From Crotalaria pallida (taxonomy: Eukaryota > Streptophyta > Magnoliopsida > Fabales > Fabaceae): 64,000 nt of DNA. The position numbers were made by a program, and so were the translations under genes. The notes under the pieces were generated by a model. It made no database searches. It saw only the letters and a list, made by a program, of their open reading frames with translations, and had not been told where the DNA came from. Below are positions 13,149 to 23,604 of this stretch, piece after piece (position 1 is the stretch's first letter; every line of letters begins with the position of its first letter). The stretch is from contig CM075656.1 of the NCBI GenBank assembly GCA_037953625.1, positions 69,149,001-69,213,000 of the forward strand. Direction: 5' to 3'.

Positions 13149-13843
13149 GTCCCTCCAATTCTTATTGTAAGCTCAGTTGACTAATATTCATACCCTTTGA
13201 GAAAGTTAGTTAATGTTATTAGTGGTAATGAAAATGTAAATATATTTGATATGATTTTTCAAAAATACCCCTATAATTATCATTGAGAATCTAAAAAGTG
13301 TTGAATAAATAGGGGTGTCTGTAAAAAAGAAGTAATTAATGCTATTGAAAGTTGAAAATGAAACTTATATTAATAAAAAAGAGAAGTCTTTAAAAGAGAC
13401 TTATATACTATGTTGCATCAATACGGGTACGGTACCGGATACGAGTACGATACCTGGTATATAAGGGGTACGGCTTTTTCTAAAAAATTGGGTACATGTA
13501 CGACAATATAAATTCAAATTTTATAAATAAATATATATATAAATAAGATGCAAATAAATGATTTTGGCATTGAAATAGCATACGAGTATCATAAAATTAG
13601 ATGTTGATGCTCAAAATAAGTCAATATATAAAGATCAAATATTGATTATAACATTAAAATATAAATTCTATAACAAAAATGACATTATTGGTATGATCCA
13701 CAACTAAAATATACTTTAACATATCAGTTACAAGTGTCCTGAAGTATGATACATGTACCGGTATCCAAGATGTACCTGGTAGGAATACGTCACCAATTTA
13801 GAAGTGCCTATCTTTCAGAGCTTATATATAAGACCGGATGGAG
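13149..13843. mobile_element. Stowaway-like MITE, apparently with an internal insertion
   Basis: The left end GTCCCTCCAATTCTTATTGT (to GTAAGCTC) is matched in inverse by GAGCTTATATATAAGACCGG and then ATGGAG at the right. TA dinucleotides flank it at 13147-13148 and 13844-13845, as for Tc1/mariner MITEs. At about 695 bp it is long for the group. An inner block (about 13412-13795) of GGTAC/ACCGG-rich sequence with loosely inverted ends looks like a second, nested element. Confidence 0.55.
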
Positions 13844-14239
13844 TATGATTTGTTTTTTTTTTTTTTTTTTTTGAGGAAGTTTTGTCCCACACTCATCATG
13901 TTACTATATCCCATCACATAGTTCATAATTGGGCATCGATCCGGTGCATGTCAATTCGCATTGATAAAAAAGTTTGAAGACTTGGCAGCTTCAAAACGAT
14001 TGTTGGATTCAACGTGGGATGAAACTGAATATTATGCACTATGACAGTGCGCCCACTACAGTGTGAATAGTGGACAATCTGAAACAGATACTGCTCGCAT
14101 CGCATATTCGGATGAAACATAAAGAACCCAGCATTTCGTACCCGAATTATCATCGCAACCAGATAGAACTCGCCACACATTCACATGCCCCAAGGTTATC
14201 ACCTTTTCAAAGAAATTTTTCAATTCAGAATTTTATTTT

Positions 14240-15275
14240 GGCTTATTTATGTTTTGATTTTGGTTTTTGAAAAAAAAAATTATTTGAATTATCTTTAATT
14301 ATTTTGAAAATTTGGTTTTACTCTTTGTTGTTAAGAAAAATCTGTTAATTACTAACTTGACTAACGGAACGTCACGTCAACATACACGTGTTCAAGTATG
14401 TAATGTCATGGTAAGATGACGTGAATGATTCGGACCCGCAGAAGCAAAATGGTCATAGCCCAATCCACAAGCACATTTTGGTTAGACCTTAGACCTTTTG
14501 ATCCTGCGTGTCCGAATCATTCACGTCATCCTATCGATAGGGATGACAATTGGACCCGGACCCACGGGTAATACCCGCAATGGGTCCGGGTCCGGGTCCA
14601 AAAAAGAGATCCGTGGGTCCAAAGAATGGACACGTTTGGGTACCCGCTTTGAACGGGTCTGGGTCCGGGTCTGAGATATTCAGACCCGTGGGTACCCGGA
14701 CCCGTTCATATTTACATATATGCATTATATATATATATATATATATATATAATTTAGTATGTTTGTGTTTAACGAGAGAATTTCTTTGATGTCTGCGAGT
14801 GTTTAATGGTGGTAGGGATTAATATTAAGTAGAGCGTGTAATAATGTATTAAGAATCCTTCGGTCTATAAAAAAAACATAGAAATTAATTTAAAAAATAA
14901 TTTTTTCTTTAAAAAAAATTGTCAATGGGTACCCGCAAAACCCGTCTGGGTACCCGAAGACCCGCCTACCCATTATGCAGCGGGTACCCGGGCGGGTCCG
15001 GGTCCAGTAATTGAAGAACGGGTCCGGGTACCCCATTACCCGGACCCACCCGGACCCATTGTCATCCCTACCTATCGATGACATGCAATACTTGCACATG
15101 TGCTTGCTGATGTGACGTTTCGTTAATTACATCTTCAATTAACGAATTTTTCCTAATGGCAGGGTCTAAAACCAAATTTTCAAAACAATTAAGAATGAGT
15201 CAAGGTTAAAAAAAAACTTTCAGGGACTAAAATCAAAACGCTCCAACTTTCGGATACTAAAACCATAAATAAGCC
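14240..15275. mobile_element. MULE-type MITE with 9-bp TSD, hosting a hAT MITE
   Basis: Inverted ends GGCTTATTTATG at 14240 and CATAAATAAGCC ending at 15275 are flanked by the 9-bp repeat TTTTATTTT (14231-14239, 15276-15284), the Mutator-like signature. The arms run on as TTGATTTTGG-type sequence on the left and its loose inverse on the right. The element also holds a 21-bp inverted repeat (14415-14435 with 14510-14530). It is interrupted by the hAT MITE at 14538-15070. Confidence 0.75.
14538..15070. mobile_element. hAT MITE of GGGTCCGGGT-repeat type with 8-bp TSD
   Basis: Inverted ends TAGGGATGACAAT and ATTGTCATCCCTA are flanked by the 8-bp repeat CCTATCGA (14530-14537, 15071-15078), the hAT signature. 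Both subterminal zones are packed with GGGTCCGGGT and GGGTACCC units; the centre is AT-rich with an (AT)n run at 14729-14750. No transposase. ORFs across it are products of the repeats. Confidence 0.85.
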
Positions 15276-15284
15276 TTTTATTTT

Positions 15285-16603
15285 CAAGGCACTATTTTTT
15301 CAATTAAAATTGCGATGATAGTACAACAATCTACTAATAAATTAATAATTTGGCGAAAAGTCATTTAATAAGACATGCATATTAGTATTATTTAATAGTC
15401 AAAATTGAGTGACTTGTTATCCGATCAATTAATGAATTGTTATATTATCATCTCAATTTGATTTCATATGGTAAAAATATTTTTAATTTTATCCTCCTTT
15501 AAGGATAGAAGATATATTTACTTATTTTGCTATCAAGATGTTCTTAATGTATCTTGAAGAACCCTTTATGAAAGCAAGTGCTGACATTGTGATACGTGTT
15601 TTGCATCATAATACTTTTTTCCGCCTCTTAAAGTGTGTTTTTCTCCCTTGGGAATGCATGGTCCCGTATAAGATTAGGAAGATCATCGATTTATAACAAA
15701 ATTTACGTATTGTCTACTTTTTGTTAAAGGCTTGATCATTTTGCGTCAACCCATGTTGGCTTTGCACAAGTTTGAATACATATTCAAATTTTACAAAAGT
15801 TAAATGATTTAATTTGAACGTACGTATTGTTCGTATAAATGAATTGTACAATGTCATTTAATCGGTACATTATTTATCATAGTATAAAAATAATTAATTA
15901 TGATGTTTAATTTTTGCTTGTCAAGAGTGTTGACGTACCGCGCCAAAGACTATATTTATCAAAATATAGAGATCACTAAAATATATTTTGCTTATGTCAA
16001 CAATTTTTTTAATTTATAATTATTATTTTATAAAGTTATATATGTGCACCACGTTTAATCCACTATTGATATAAAAAAAAAAATAGTAACATTATAATAA
16101 AGAGCATTTTTATCGTGCAATCAAATTTTAGATAGTTACGCAATCTTCTCGATAAACCAATGATTACTTGACAAATCATCAAATGAATTTCTGTCATAGC
16201 CACTTCAGTTTTATATAAATCAAAAATTGAATTCTTGCAATTTGATCCAATATCAAAGTTTAGTTATTTCTATTCAGTCTTATTGTCTGACGTGATAATG
16301 ATATGTATTCACTAGATGATTTGTCAAACAATCACTAGTTCATCAAGATATTGTTGTGCACCTATCCAAAATTTTGTTGTATATAAGTAATGCCCTAAAA
16401 TGTATTTTTTGAAACAAAAAAGACCCAACAAAATTAATATGCAAATAACATAGTACTTTAAATATGAGGTCAAAAGTTCAATTTTATTGTTATGTATAAA
16501 AAATGTTATATTAGGAGAAAACGTAGGCACTTTGATAATCTTTCGGATTTAGAAAGGATTAGTCACCAAGTATTCTATAGATGACCCATTAGTAAAAAAA
16601 AAA
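15285..16603. other. AT-rich intergenic DNA
   Basis: No coding, RNA or structured repeat feature that I can support. Confidence 0.5.
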
Positions 16604-16795
16604 AGAGTTACTTTTCAGCCCCCACCCATTACTCTTGAACCCCATTTTCTTTTGCCTCTTGAGAGGCGGAAGTGTAATTTTTTTGGTGTCCGCCTCATGG
16701 AAGGCGGAAAAGCCATTAATTTTATACTTCCACCTCTCAAGAGACGGAAGAAAATGGGGTTCAAGAATAATGAGTGGGGGCTGAAAAGTAACTCT
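16604..16795. repeat. Fold-back element (long hairpin, about 75-bp arms)
   Basis: AGAGTTACTTTTCAGCCCCC at 16604 is matched by the inverse GGGGGCTGAAAAGTAACTCT ending at 16795. The two arms pair almost throughout, leaving a small loop near 16690. Each arm carries its own small palindrome (GCCTCTTGAGAGGC; CCGCCTCATGGAAGGCGG). This looks like a MITE able to give a hairpin RNA. I see no unambiguous TSD because the left flank is poly(A). Confidence 0.75.
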
Positions 16796-17348
16796 ATCAA
16801 AAAAGGACTCAGGCCAAAATGGTGTTAGCATGTTAAAAAGCTGCGGCCAATTTCTCTCTGAATAATGGACTCAGCCCAAACACTTAGCATTCAAACCCGA
16901 TATTTTTTATGATACCTCTTTTTATATATTTTTTTTCTTCAAATCCCATGTTTTAGGGTGTGTTTTTTTAAGGGATGAAATTACATTCTTCGGGAATTTT
17001 ATTCCCATGAATATTATTATCGGAAATATTATAGTTGGATATTTTAGAAAACATGTTTGGTTAGTATTTGAAATTTTATGAGAATAACTAAAAAGTTTGT
17101 TTGGTTGATGATGCATATATATTCTGAAAATACCATTAATATTTAAAATATTTCTTATTTACATTTTTTTATTGTAGTTGCTAGTTAAACGAGAAAAAAA
17201 ATTCTTAATATATAAAATATAATACTTTTGATCATAAAAATTTAAATGTTATTAGAATAATTGTAATAAATGTAAGTGTATTATTAAATTTAATTAAGAC
17301 TAATGACTATAATAATTGTTTTGGTATTTATCACCGGGTTTTATTCCC

Positions 17349-17351
<3 letters not shown>

Positions 17352-17396
<45 letters not shown>
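17352..17396. repeat. (AT)n microsatellite
   Basis: About 45 bp of perfect AT repeats followed by ACACACAC, abutting the left end of the Helitron cluster. Confidence 0.95.
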
Positions 17397-17405
<9 letters not shown>

Positions 17406-17880
17406 TATCTACTATCTACTATCTATATATAATAGAATCCCTTTTCGAGGCACCACCTTTGCCGGAGAAATTTTCGAGACACCACCTTTGTCCCGTGAAG
17501 CTTTCCTCGCACCAGAGAATTTGTAGGTAGATAATCATTATCTCTAATCAAAATTATAATTTAAAATTAAATAATTTATTTAAATTTATTTAATCATTAT
17601 ATGTTTGTAGGTAAATAACATTATCTCTAACCAAAATTATAATTTGAAATTAAATTAATTATTTAAATTTATATAATCATTATCTGTATGTGAAATCATT
17701 ATCCTCAATTTGTTGAACAAATCATTATCCTCAACAAAAATATTTAAAAATATTAAAAAAATCACTATATATATATATATATATATATAAAATAGGCTCT
17801 CCCATTCAATTTTTAAATTTCTATCTAATTCTAAGAATTCTCTTCTCCAAACTCTTTCTTTTATTTTTATTTTTTCCCTC

Positions 17881-18079
17881 ATTCCTCTACTTAAAGCTCT
17901 TAATTTTGATTTTTGAGTGTTTGATGAATTACTTATTAGATGAAGCATATTTTTGTTATACTTTTAATTGACTTTTGTTTATTCCTCTACATAGAACTCT
18001 TAATTTTGATTTTTCAGTGTTTGATGAATTACTTATTAGATGATGCATATTTTGTTATACTTTTAATTGACTTTTGCTT
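17881..18079 (+). repeat. Tandem duplication, two copies of about 100 bp
   Basis: ATTCCTCTAC starts copies at 17881 and 17981. The copies are nearly identical through GATGAATTACTTATTAGATG and on to TTAATTGACTTTTG. The duplication lies just upstream of the captured exon and may be part of the captured 5' UTR intron. Confidence 0.85.
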
Positions 18080-18093
18080 AGTGCTAATTTCAG

Positions 18094-18138
18094 GAAGAAT
18101 GACATCAATGAGTTACTTCAAACAAGAGCATGACCTTG
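18094..18138 (+). pseudogene. Captured first coding exon of an ATG8-like gene
   Basis: After a good acceptor (CTAATTTCAG) comes ATG at 18099 encoding MTSMSYFKQEHDL plus one G, then a donor GTAAGT. The N-terminal FKxEHxLE block is the start of plant ATG8, the ubiquitin-like autophagy protein conjugated to phosphatidylethanolamine; the split G would begin the Glu codon. The rest of ATG8 is absent. It lies within a Helitron, so transposon capture of a 5' UTR intron plus first exon is the likely origin. The assignment rests on 13 residues and the splice phase. Confidence 0.6.
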
Positions 18139-18295
18139 GTAAGTTGTTTTTTTTTTTTGAAATTTCGGTGAGAAATAATTTTGGTGAGTCTTTTGCCTAT
18201 TTGAAGAAACAATGTTTTTCGATTTATTTATGATTTTTTTTCCGTTTTTGTCATGAGATAAGATAAACGATGAAAAAGATCAAAATATTTAAATA

Positions 18296-18328
<33 letters not shown>

Positions 18329-19585
18329 GTGATAATTATATTAAAAAATTAATAATGGTAAAAAATATTAATTTATCCATCAAATAAATATAAGAAATAT
18401 CTTATAATATTATCCAATAAAAAAATCAGAATGTATAATTTTGGTTTAATTATATATAATTTTTCATATTAGATGTGATAATTATATTTAAAATATGCTA
18501 AATTATCATGTCTTATGCAATAGAAAATATTTTGATTTATCTTTAAATCTACTCATAATACCATCAAACAAAAAAATATAAAAAAGTTTAATTTTCATTT
18601 CACTCTAATAAATCATAATATTAATTCATCGATCAACTAAATAAGGAATACATTAATTTAATACTCATCTATACATAGAAAAATATAATATTAAATATAT
18701 AAAAGAAAAGAGCCAACATTATTTTCATAATAAAGTGCAATGTGTTAATCAAGATAGTCAAAAATAACAATTTCAATGTCGTCTTAATGTTCTATGAATA
18801 GTGGATATTCCAATTTATCCTTAAATTTTCTCATAATACCATTAAACAAAAAAGATCAAAATATTTAATTTTGATTTGTTTTTAATTATCATAATAAAGT
18901 TGATAATCATATAAAAATATTAATTTATCTATTAAATAAATAAGGAAGATCTAATTCTGATTTACTTTTGATTCATCATAATAAAGTTAATAATCATGTA
19001 AAAAAATGTTAATTTATCTATTGAATAAATAAGGAAAATCTCAGATGAAAAATGTTATTTTTTATTTATATAAGGAAGTACAAAATTTTTAAACAAGTTC
19101 ATTTTTATTGTTGTTTAATAATAATCTTTACTTTAAAATATTTAAATATTAATAATTCATGTATTGCACAGGATAAAAATAAAAAAGTTTAATTTTGAAT
19201 TCACTCTAATTAATAAAACATGCTAATTACTGTATCGATGGAATGCATTAATTTAATATTGATCTATACATAAATAAATATAATATTAAAAAACGAACTG
19301 TCATTATCTTCGAATGAATTCATGTCCAATAAAATAAGGGATATTATGATTTATCATTAATTATTCTCATACTACCATCAAACCAAAAAAATCAAAATAA
19401 TAATAATAATTTTTTAATTATCATAATAAAGTATATTGAATAATCCTTTTTTTATAATTATTTTTGTTATTGTTTAATAATAATCTTTACTTTATAATGC
19501 AAATAATAATAATTTTTAATTTAAAATATTTAATATAAAAGAATTTAATATCAACAAACCGTGCATTGCACGAGGTAAGAGCTAG

Positions 19586-19774
19586 TACTTATATAAAAAC
19601 ATCCCTTTTCGAGTTACCACGTTTGTCGGAGAAATTTTTGAGGCACCACGTTTGTTCGCTTTAAAGAATACTCGCACCAGAGCATTTGTAGGTAGATAAT
19701 ATCGTCTTTAATCAAAATTATAATTTAAAATAAATAAATTATCTGTTCAAAATTAATATTTAAAATTAAATAAA
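19586..19774 (+). mobile_element. Helitron 5' fragment
   Basis: TATAAAAACATCCCTTTTCG and the following CGAGTTACCACG...GAGCATTTGTAGGTAGATAA are diverged copies of the 5' parts of the neighbouring Helitrons (near 17430 and 19795). It lacks its own TC start and 3' hairpin, so it looks cut by insertion of its neighbours. Confidence 0.6.
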
Positions 19775-20209
19775 TCTACTATACTTGTATAAAAAATCTC
19801 TCTTCGAGACACCACGTTTGTCCGCTTAAGGAATACTCGCACTAGAGCATTTGTAGGTAAATAACATTATCTCTAATCAAAATTATAATTTGAAATTAAA
19901 TAAATTATCTATATGTGAAATCATTATCCTTAGTTATCGAAAATTAAATAAATAATTCAAATTTATTTAATGTTATCTGTGAAATCATTATCCTTTATTT
20001 TAAAATTCATTTAATCTTATATGTGAAATCATTATCCTTAATTTGTTTTCCAAATCATTATATATAGTACGTAATATGCATTGGATGACTCCTCAACAAT
20101 ATTTTAGCATTTATGTGAATTGGCTTACAAACTTATGGATATTCAGGTAAACAACAATCTCACAATTATATCCGCCTTCAATTTTGTTTTTTATTTTTTT
20201 CGTCATTAA

Positions 20210-20540
20210 TGTAGGGTTAACCAATAATAAATCCTACCGCTACAGGATGAGCATGAGCTCTCTAGTACAGGATAAGGGCGAATAACTCATCATTCTTATC
20301 CTCTGAGAGCCACGTCAGCCCTACTGGGCCGAACAGGCCCATAAGGCACCACAACACAACTTCCCCTATAAGTATCGCCATGCTATAGGGGCTAAGGTAT
20401 GTTCTCTCATCCCTACTCTCAAGAACTACGTGTGGCTTGATCCCCTTATCACTGGGGGTACGTAGGACCGGGGTCACCCTCGTCAGCTGCAACAACCACA
20501 AACACACATCGTGGTGGATCTATTTCTCAGATCCACTACA
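20210..20540 (+). repeat. 5' LTR of the outer element
   Basis: 331 bp, TGTAGGGTT to CCACTACA. I count three mismatches to the 3' LTR: the third base, one C/T near 20445 and one G/A near 20465. Confidence 0.92.
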
Positions 20541-20562
20541 TTGGCTCCGTCTGTGGGGACGA
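20541..20562 (+). promoter_or_regulatory. Primer-binding-site-like sequence of the outer element
   Basis: TTGGCTCCGTCTGTGGGGAC directly follows the LTR. The form TGGCxCCGTxxxxGGG is typical of tRNA-primed plant gypsy elements. The exact tRNA was not identified. Confidence 0.6.
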
Positions 20563-21960
20563 TAAACTTCGATCCCCATCCACGTTCAAAAAAAAAAAAG
20601 CATCAACAGCAGCCTTGTTCTCCTTGCCTGGCTACCTCGCCGATGCTGCCGGTGCGGTTCGTGGCCAAGAGCTCTTGCTGTTGCGGGTGCTGCACGAAGC
20701 GAGGCACCGGTGCTCAACCCGGTGGCGTTCCCATCATGAGCTCTTCTCCTCTTCCACGGTGGCCTTGAACCGCCACACCGTCATCCACTTCCCTGCTGTT
20801 GCAGTATTGGAGGCATGATCAACCACTGGCATCCTTACTGCGGTGCTGCTCGCGACGATCTCAGGGCCACCCCGGATTCTCGGTGCCACTGCCATGCGTA
20901 AATGCACCGTGAATGAGGCACAGACTCGACAATGCGGTCCCATCTCCTTCGAACCAAGTGCACAGCAAGGGGATCGAAGATGGATGCCGCCTCTGCTGCC
21001 ACGAGAAACCACCTTCAACAAGGACCGACGATGACAGCACAAGGGAGCAGAGAACAGACTCCATGACCAAAGATCGCTGATCTCTCGCTATCACAAAATA
21101 CATGTGCCACGATCCCAGGGGACGCTGAGTCAGGGGACGGAAGTGAAGTCACTCACCTTCCGTGTTCGCCGCCGTTGCTGACCCACGATCCCACGACGCT
21201 CCTCCTACTCTGTTGCGGCGCTCCTCCCGTCCACGGCTTCGAGCCGGAGCAAAGGTGGCTCACAGCGACGATGCGGTACAGCATCATGATCTCCAGCCCC
21301 GGCAAAACCTCCACCATCCACCGGTGTTGATGCCATGACTGCCACAATCACCGCCGCCAGTTGTTCTCCCATCTGCAACCCGTTCCAAGCTGCTGCAGCA
21401 CTAGGGTGTCAGCCCTAGCGGGCCACCAGGCCCAAACGAATTCTAAAAAAAAAAAAAGGGCCTCCACAGGCCCAAAACAAAAACAAAAAAAAATTATACG
21501 GGCTTAAGAGATACATGCTCAAACAAAATTCAACCTTCAAATAAGGAGCCGCCTCATCAGCAAAACAAGACTGACTCACGCCTCAAATCCAGGGAAGTAG
21601 TTTTTTTTATTTTTATCATGTATATTGCCATATCATCATTCATATCATGATGCTACTATTTGACTACCTGCTATTGTTCAACGTAATTACGATTAATTTA
21701 AATGAGTATCTTGATATGCTCTTTGTAATTATCTGAAGAATTAAAATTAAATATTTTTGCTAATTATTTTCATAATATGCTTCTTATTATTTGATAGTAT
21801 ATGATCATTTTATCTTTCTTTCTTTTAAGATACATGACATGATGCAAAATATTCTTCACAATAAATGTCATTATCTATTATTTACGATTATTAACATCAT
21901 TATTATTATTTTTATAACACGTGATATATTTATAATCATGCTTCTTTTCGTAGACAATCT
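20563..21960 (+). other. 5' internal region of the outer LTR element
   Basis: GC-richer than its surroundings and broken into short frames on both strands. No gag domain or zinc knuckle recognised. It ends at the copia insertion site, target AATCT at 21956-21960. Confidence 0.6.
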
Positions 21961-23534
21961 TGTGAATTCAATGCTCCTAATTATGTGGATTATGTTTTGA
22001 TGATGACAAAATAATTAACAAATCATGCCTTGAAGATATTGCAACATCAACATCAACAAGAAGTCAAGAAAAGAAGATAAGTGCCCAATCATTCTCAATC
22101 AAATATTAATTGTAAATTTCTAATTTATGTTGAGAGTGGTTGAGAGTGGGTAGAAATAGTTAGTCTCTTCTAGGAATAAATTTTTATATGTTTATTAAGT
22201 TGAGATTGACCAAAAATTAATACTTGAGAGGAAAAATAAAATTGAAAAATAATTTTTCCCATATCTGATCAAAATACTCGAGTATTTTGATAAAGACTCG
22301 AATATATACTCGAGTATTTATAGAAAAACTCGAGTATTTGTGCCAGGTCAGCAATTATGACCGTTAGTCTTGTTCGTGCACCAATTCACTCGTGACCGAC
22401 CAAAAAGACTCGAGTTTTTACCAAAAGACTCGAGTATTTTTGTCCAGTCAGCAAAAATGAACGTTGGAGAAACTCAAAAACCCAATTGAGGGCATTTGAG
22501 TCTCATCCAACCCAAGAGAGCAATTCAGAACCTTATTGTAAAATTTCTCTTTGAATTTGTGCAAGAACAAACAAGACAACAAGATCATATTGATTCAAGC
22601 TTTCTTAATTTACTCTTCTCAAGTGTTAATTCCCAAAAAGCTCAACTTCTCACTCATATTTACATTTCATTCCAAGTTGAGTTTTAGGCCTCAATTCTTA
22701 CATTGAGCTGTGCTTATTTGTGCTAATCCATTGTGAGATTAGTAATACACATACAAAAAGCTTGATTATTCAAAGTCTTGGATTGTTCCCAAGCAAACCC
22801 TAAGTGGCTTAGGGTGTTGGAAGTCTTGAGAGGTTCTCAAGCACAAGACTAGGAGGTTCCTAGCCCGGTGGAGTTTCTTGAAGGGAGTTCAAGGAAGCTT
22901 TGTGAAGAGTTCTTCAATCACCGGAATCAAATTGGGGTAGAAATCAAGAGTTTGGTACACTCTTGAAAGGGTTAGGTTGAGTGAGGCCATTCTCAAGCAA
23001 TCCTTTGTAATTTCTAACAATTTGATTATTAGTAGAAACTCCTAAGTGATTAGGAGGACTGGATGTAGCTCATTGTTGGAGTGAACCAGGATAAAATTGC
23101 TTGAGTGTTGGTTTATTGCTTTTAATCTACTTTCTAGCTCAATAGACTTAAGTCATTTCAATCAATTAGGATTTATACAATTAGGTAGCAAGTTCAAGGA
23201 ATCTTTGTGTTAAAAGTTATTTAGATTACTTGCTATTCTGTTGGATAAGTTCCTGTTTATTATTGAATTGATTTGAGTTAAATTGCTGAATTTTCGTTTC
23301 TGGTTTTTCTGCTATCTGATAGTAAAAACTCGAGTATTTAAGAAAAGACTCGAGTTGTTCATCCTGAAAAACTCGAGTATTTCACAAAAGACTCGAGTCT
23401 TTTGTTTCTGATTCCAGAAAATTCAGTCTAAGCTCCATTCCTCAATTATCAATCGAAATATTTGGTATTAGTGCTTCAAAATACTATTCACCCCCCCTCT
23501 AGTATTTGCTTAGCCCGCTTGTTGGTTTCCAACA
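21961..23534 (+). repeat. 5' LTR of the copia element
   Basis: 1574 bp, TG...CA. It carries at least eight ACTCGAGT palindromes in two clusters (about 22265-22440 and 23325-23402). The 63-codon frame at 22496 is repeated exactly in the 3' LTR, so it is LTR sequence and not evidence of a gene. Confidence 0.95.
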
Positions 23535-23536
23535 AG

Positions 23537-23548
23537 TGGTATCAGAGC
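23537..23548 (+). promoter_or_regulatory. Primer-binding site (initiator tRNA-Met)
   Basis: TGGTATCAGAGC, complementary to the 3' end of plant initiator tRNA-Met, two bases after the LTR end. This is the standard copia PBS. Confidence 0.95.
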
Positions 23549-23604
23549 TCGGTCGAAAGATCGAGTGTAACAACTTTTTCGAAAAAGATCCTTTTGGAAA
23601 CTTA

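Larger units (their letters stand above)
17408..19585 (+). mobile_element. Non-autonomous Helitron
   Basis: Starts TCTACTATCTA (Helitron 5' TC) and ends with a hairpin CCGTGCATTGCACGAGG (from 19559) followed by GTAAGAGCTAG, then T. A GC-rich hairpin 10-12 bp before a CTAG end is the Helitron signature. The 5' end is close to that of the Helitron at 19775 (TCTACTAT). No Rep/helicase gene is present. The interior is AT-rich and carries a captured ATG8-like exon at 18094-18138. Confidence 0.75.

Noticed and set aside
14531..15099. Frames encoding Pro/Gly/Asp-rich peptides
   Set aside because: Translations of GGGTCCGGGT repeats in a hAT MITE.
20262..20507. 81-codon minus-strand frame, repeated at 34346-34591
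   Set aside because: It lies within the 331-bp LTRs of the outer element; no domain.
20511..21347. Several overlapping 60-100-codon frames on both strands
   Set aside because: They shadow one another in a GC-richer part of a non-coding LTR element; no gag or other domain.
22496..22687. 63-codon frame, repeated at 30429-30620
   Set aside because: Both copies lie at the same place in the two copia LTRs; identity reflects LTR duplication and not a conserved gene.
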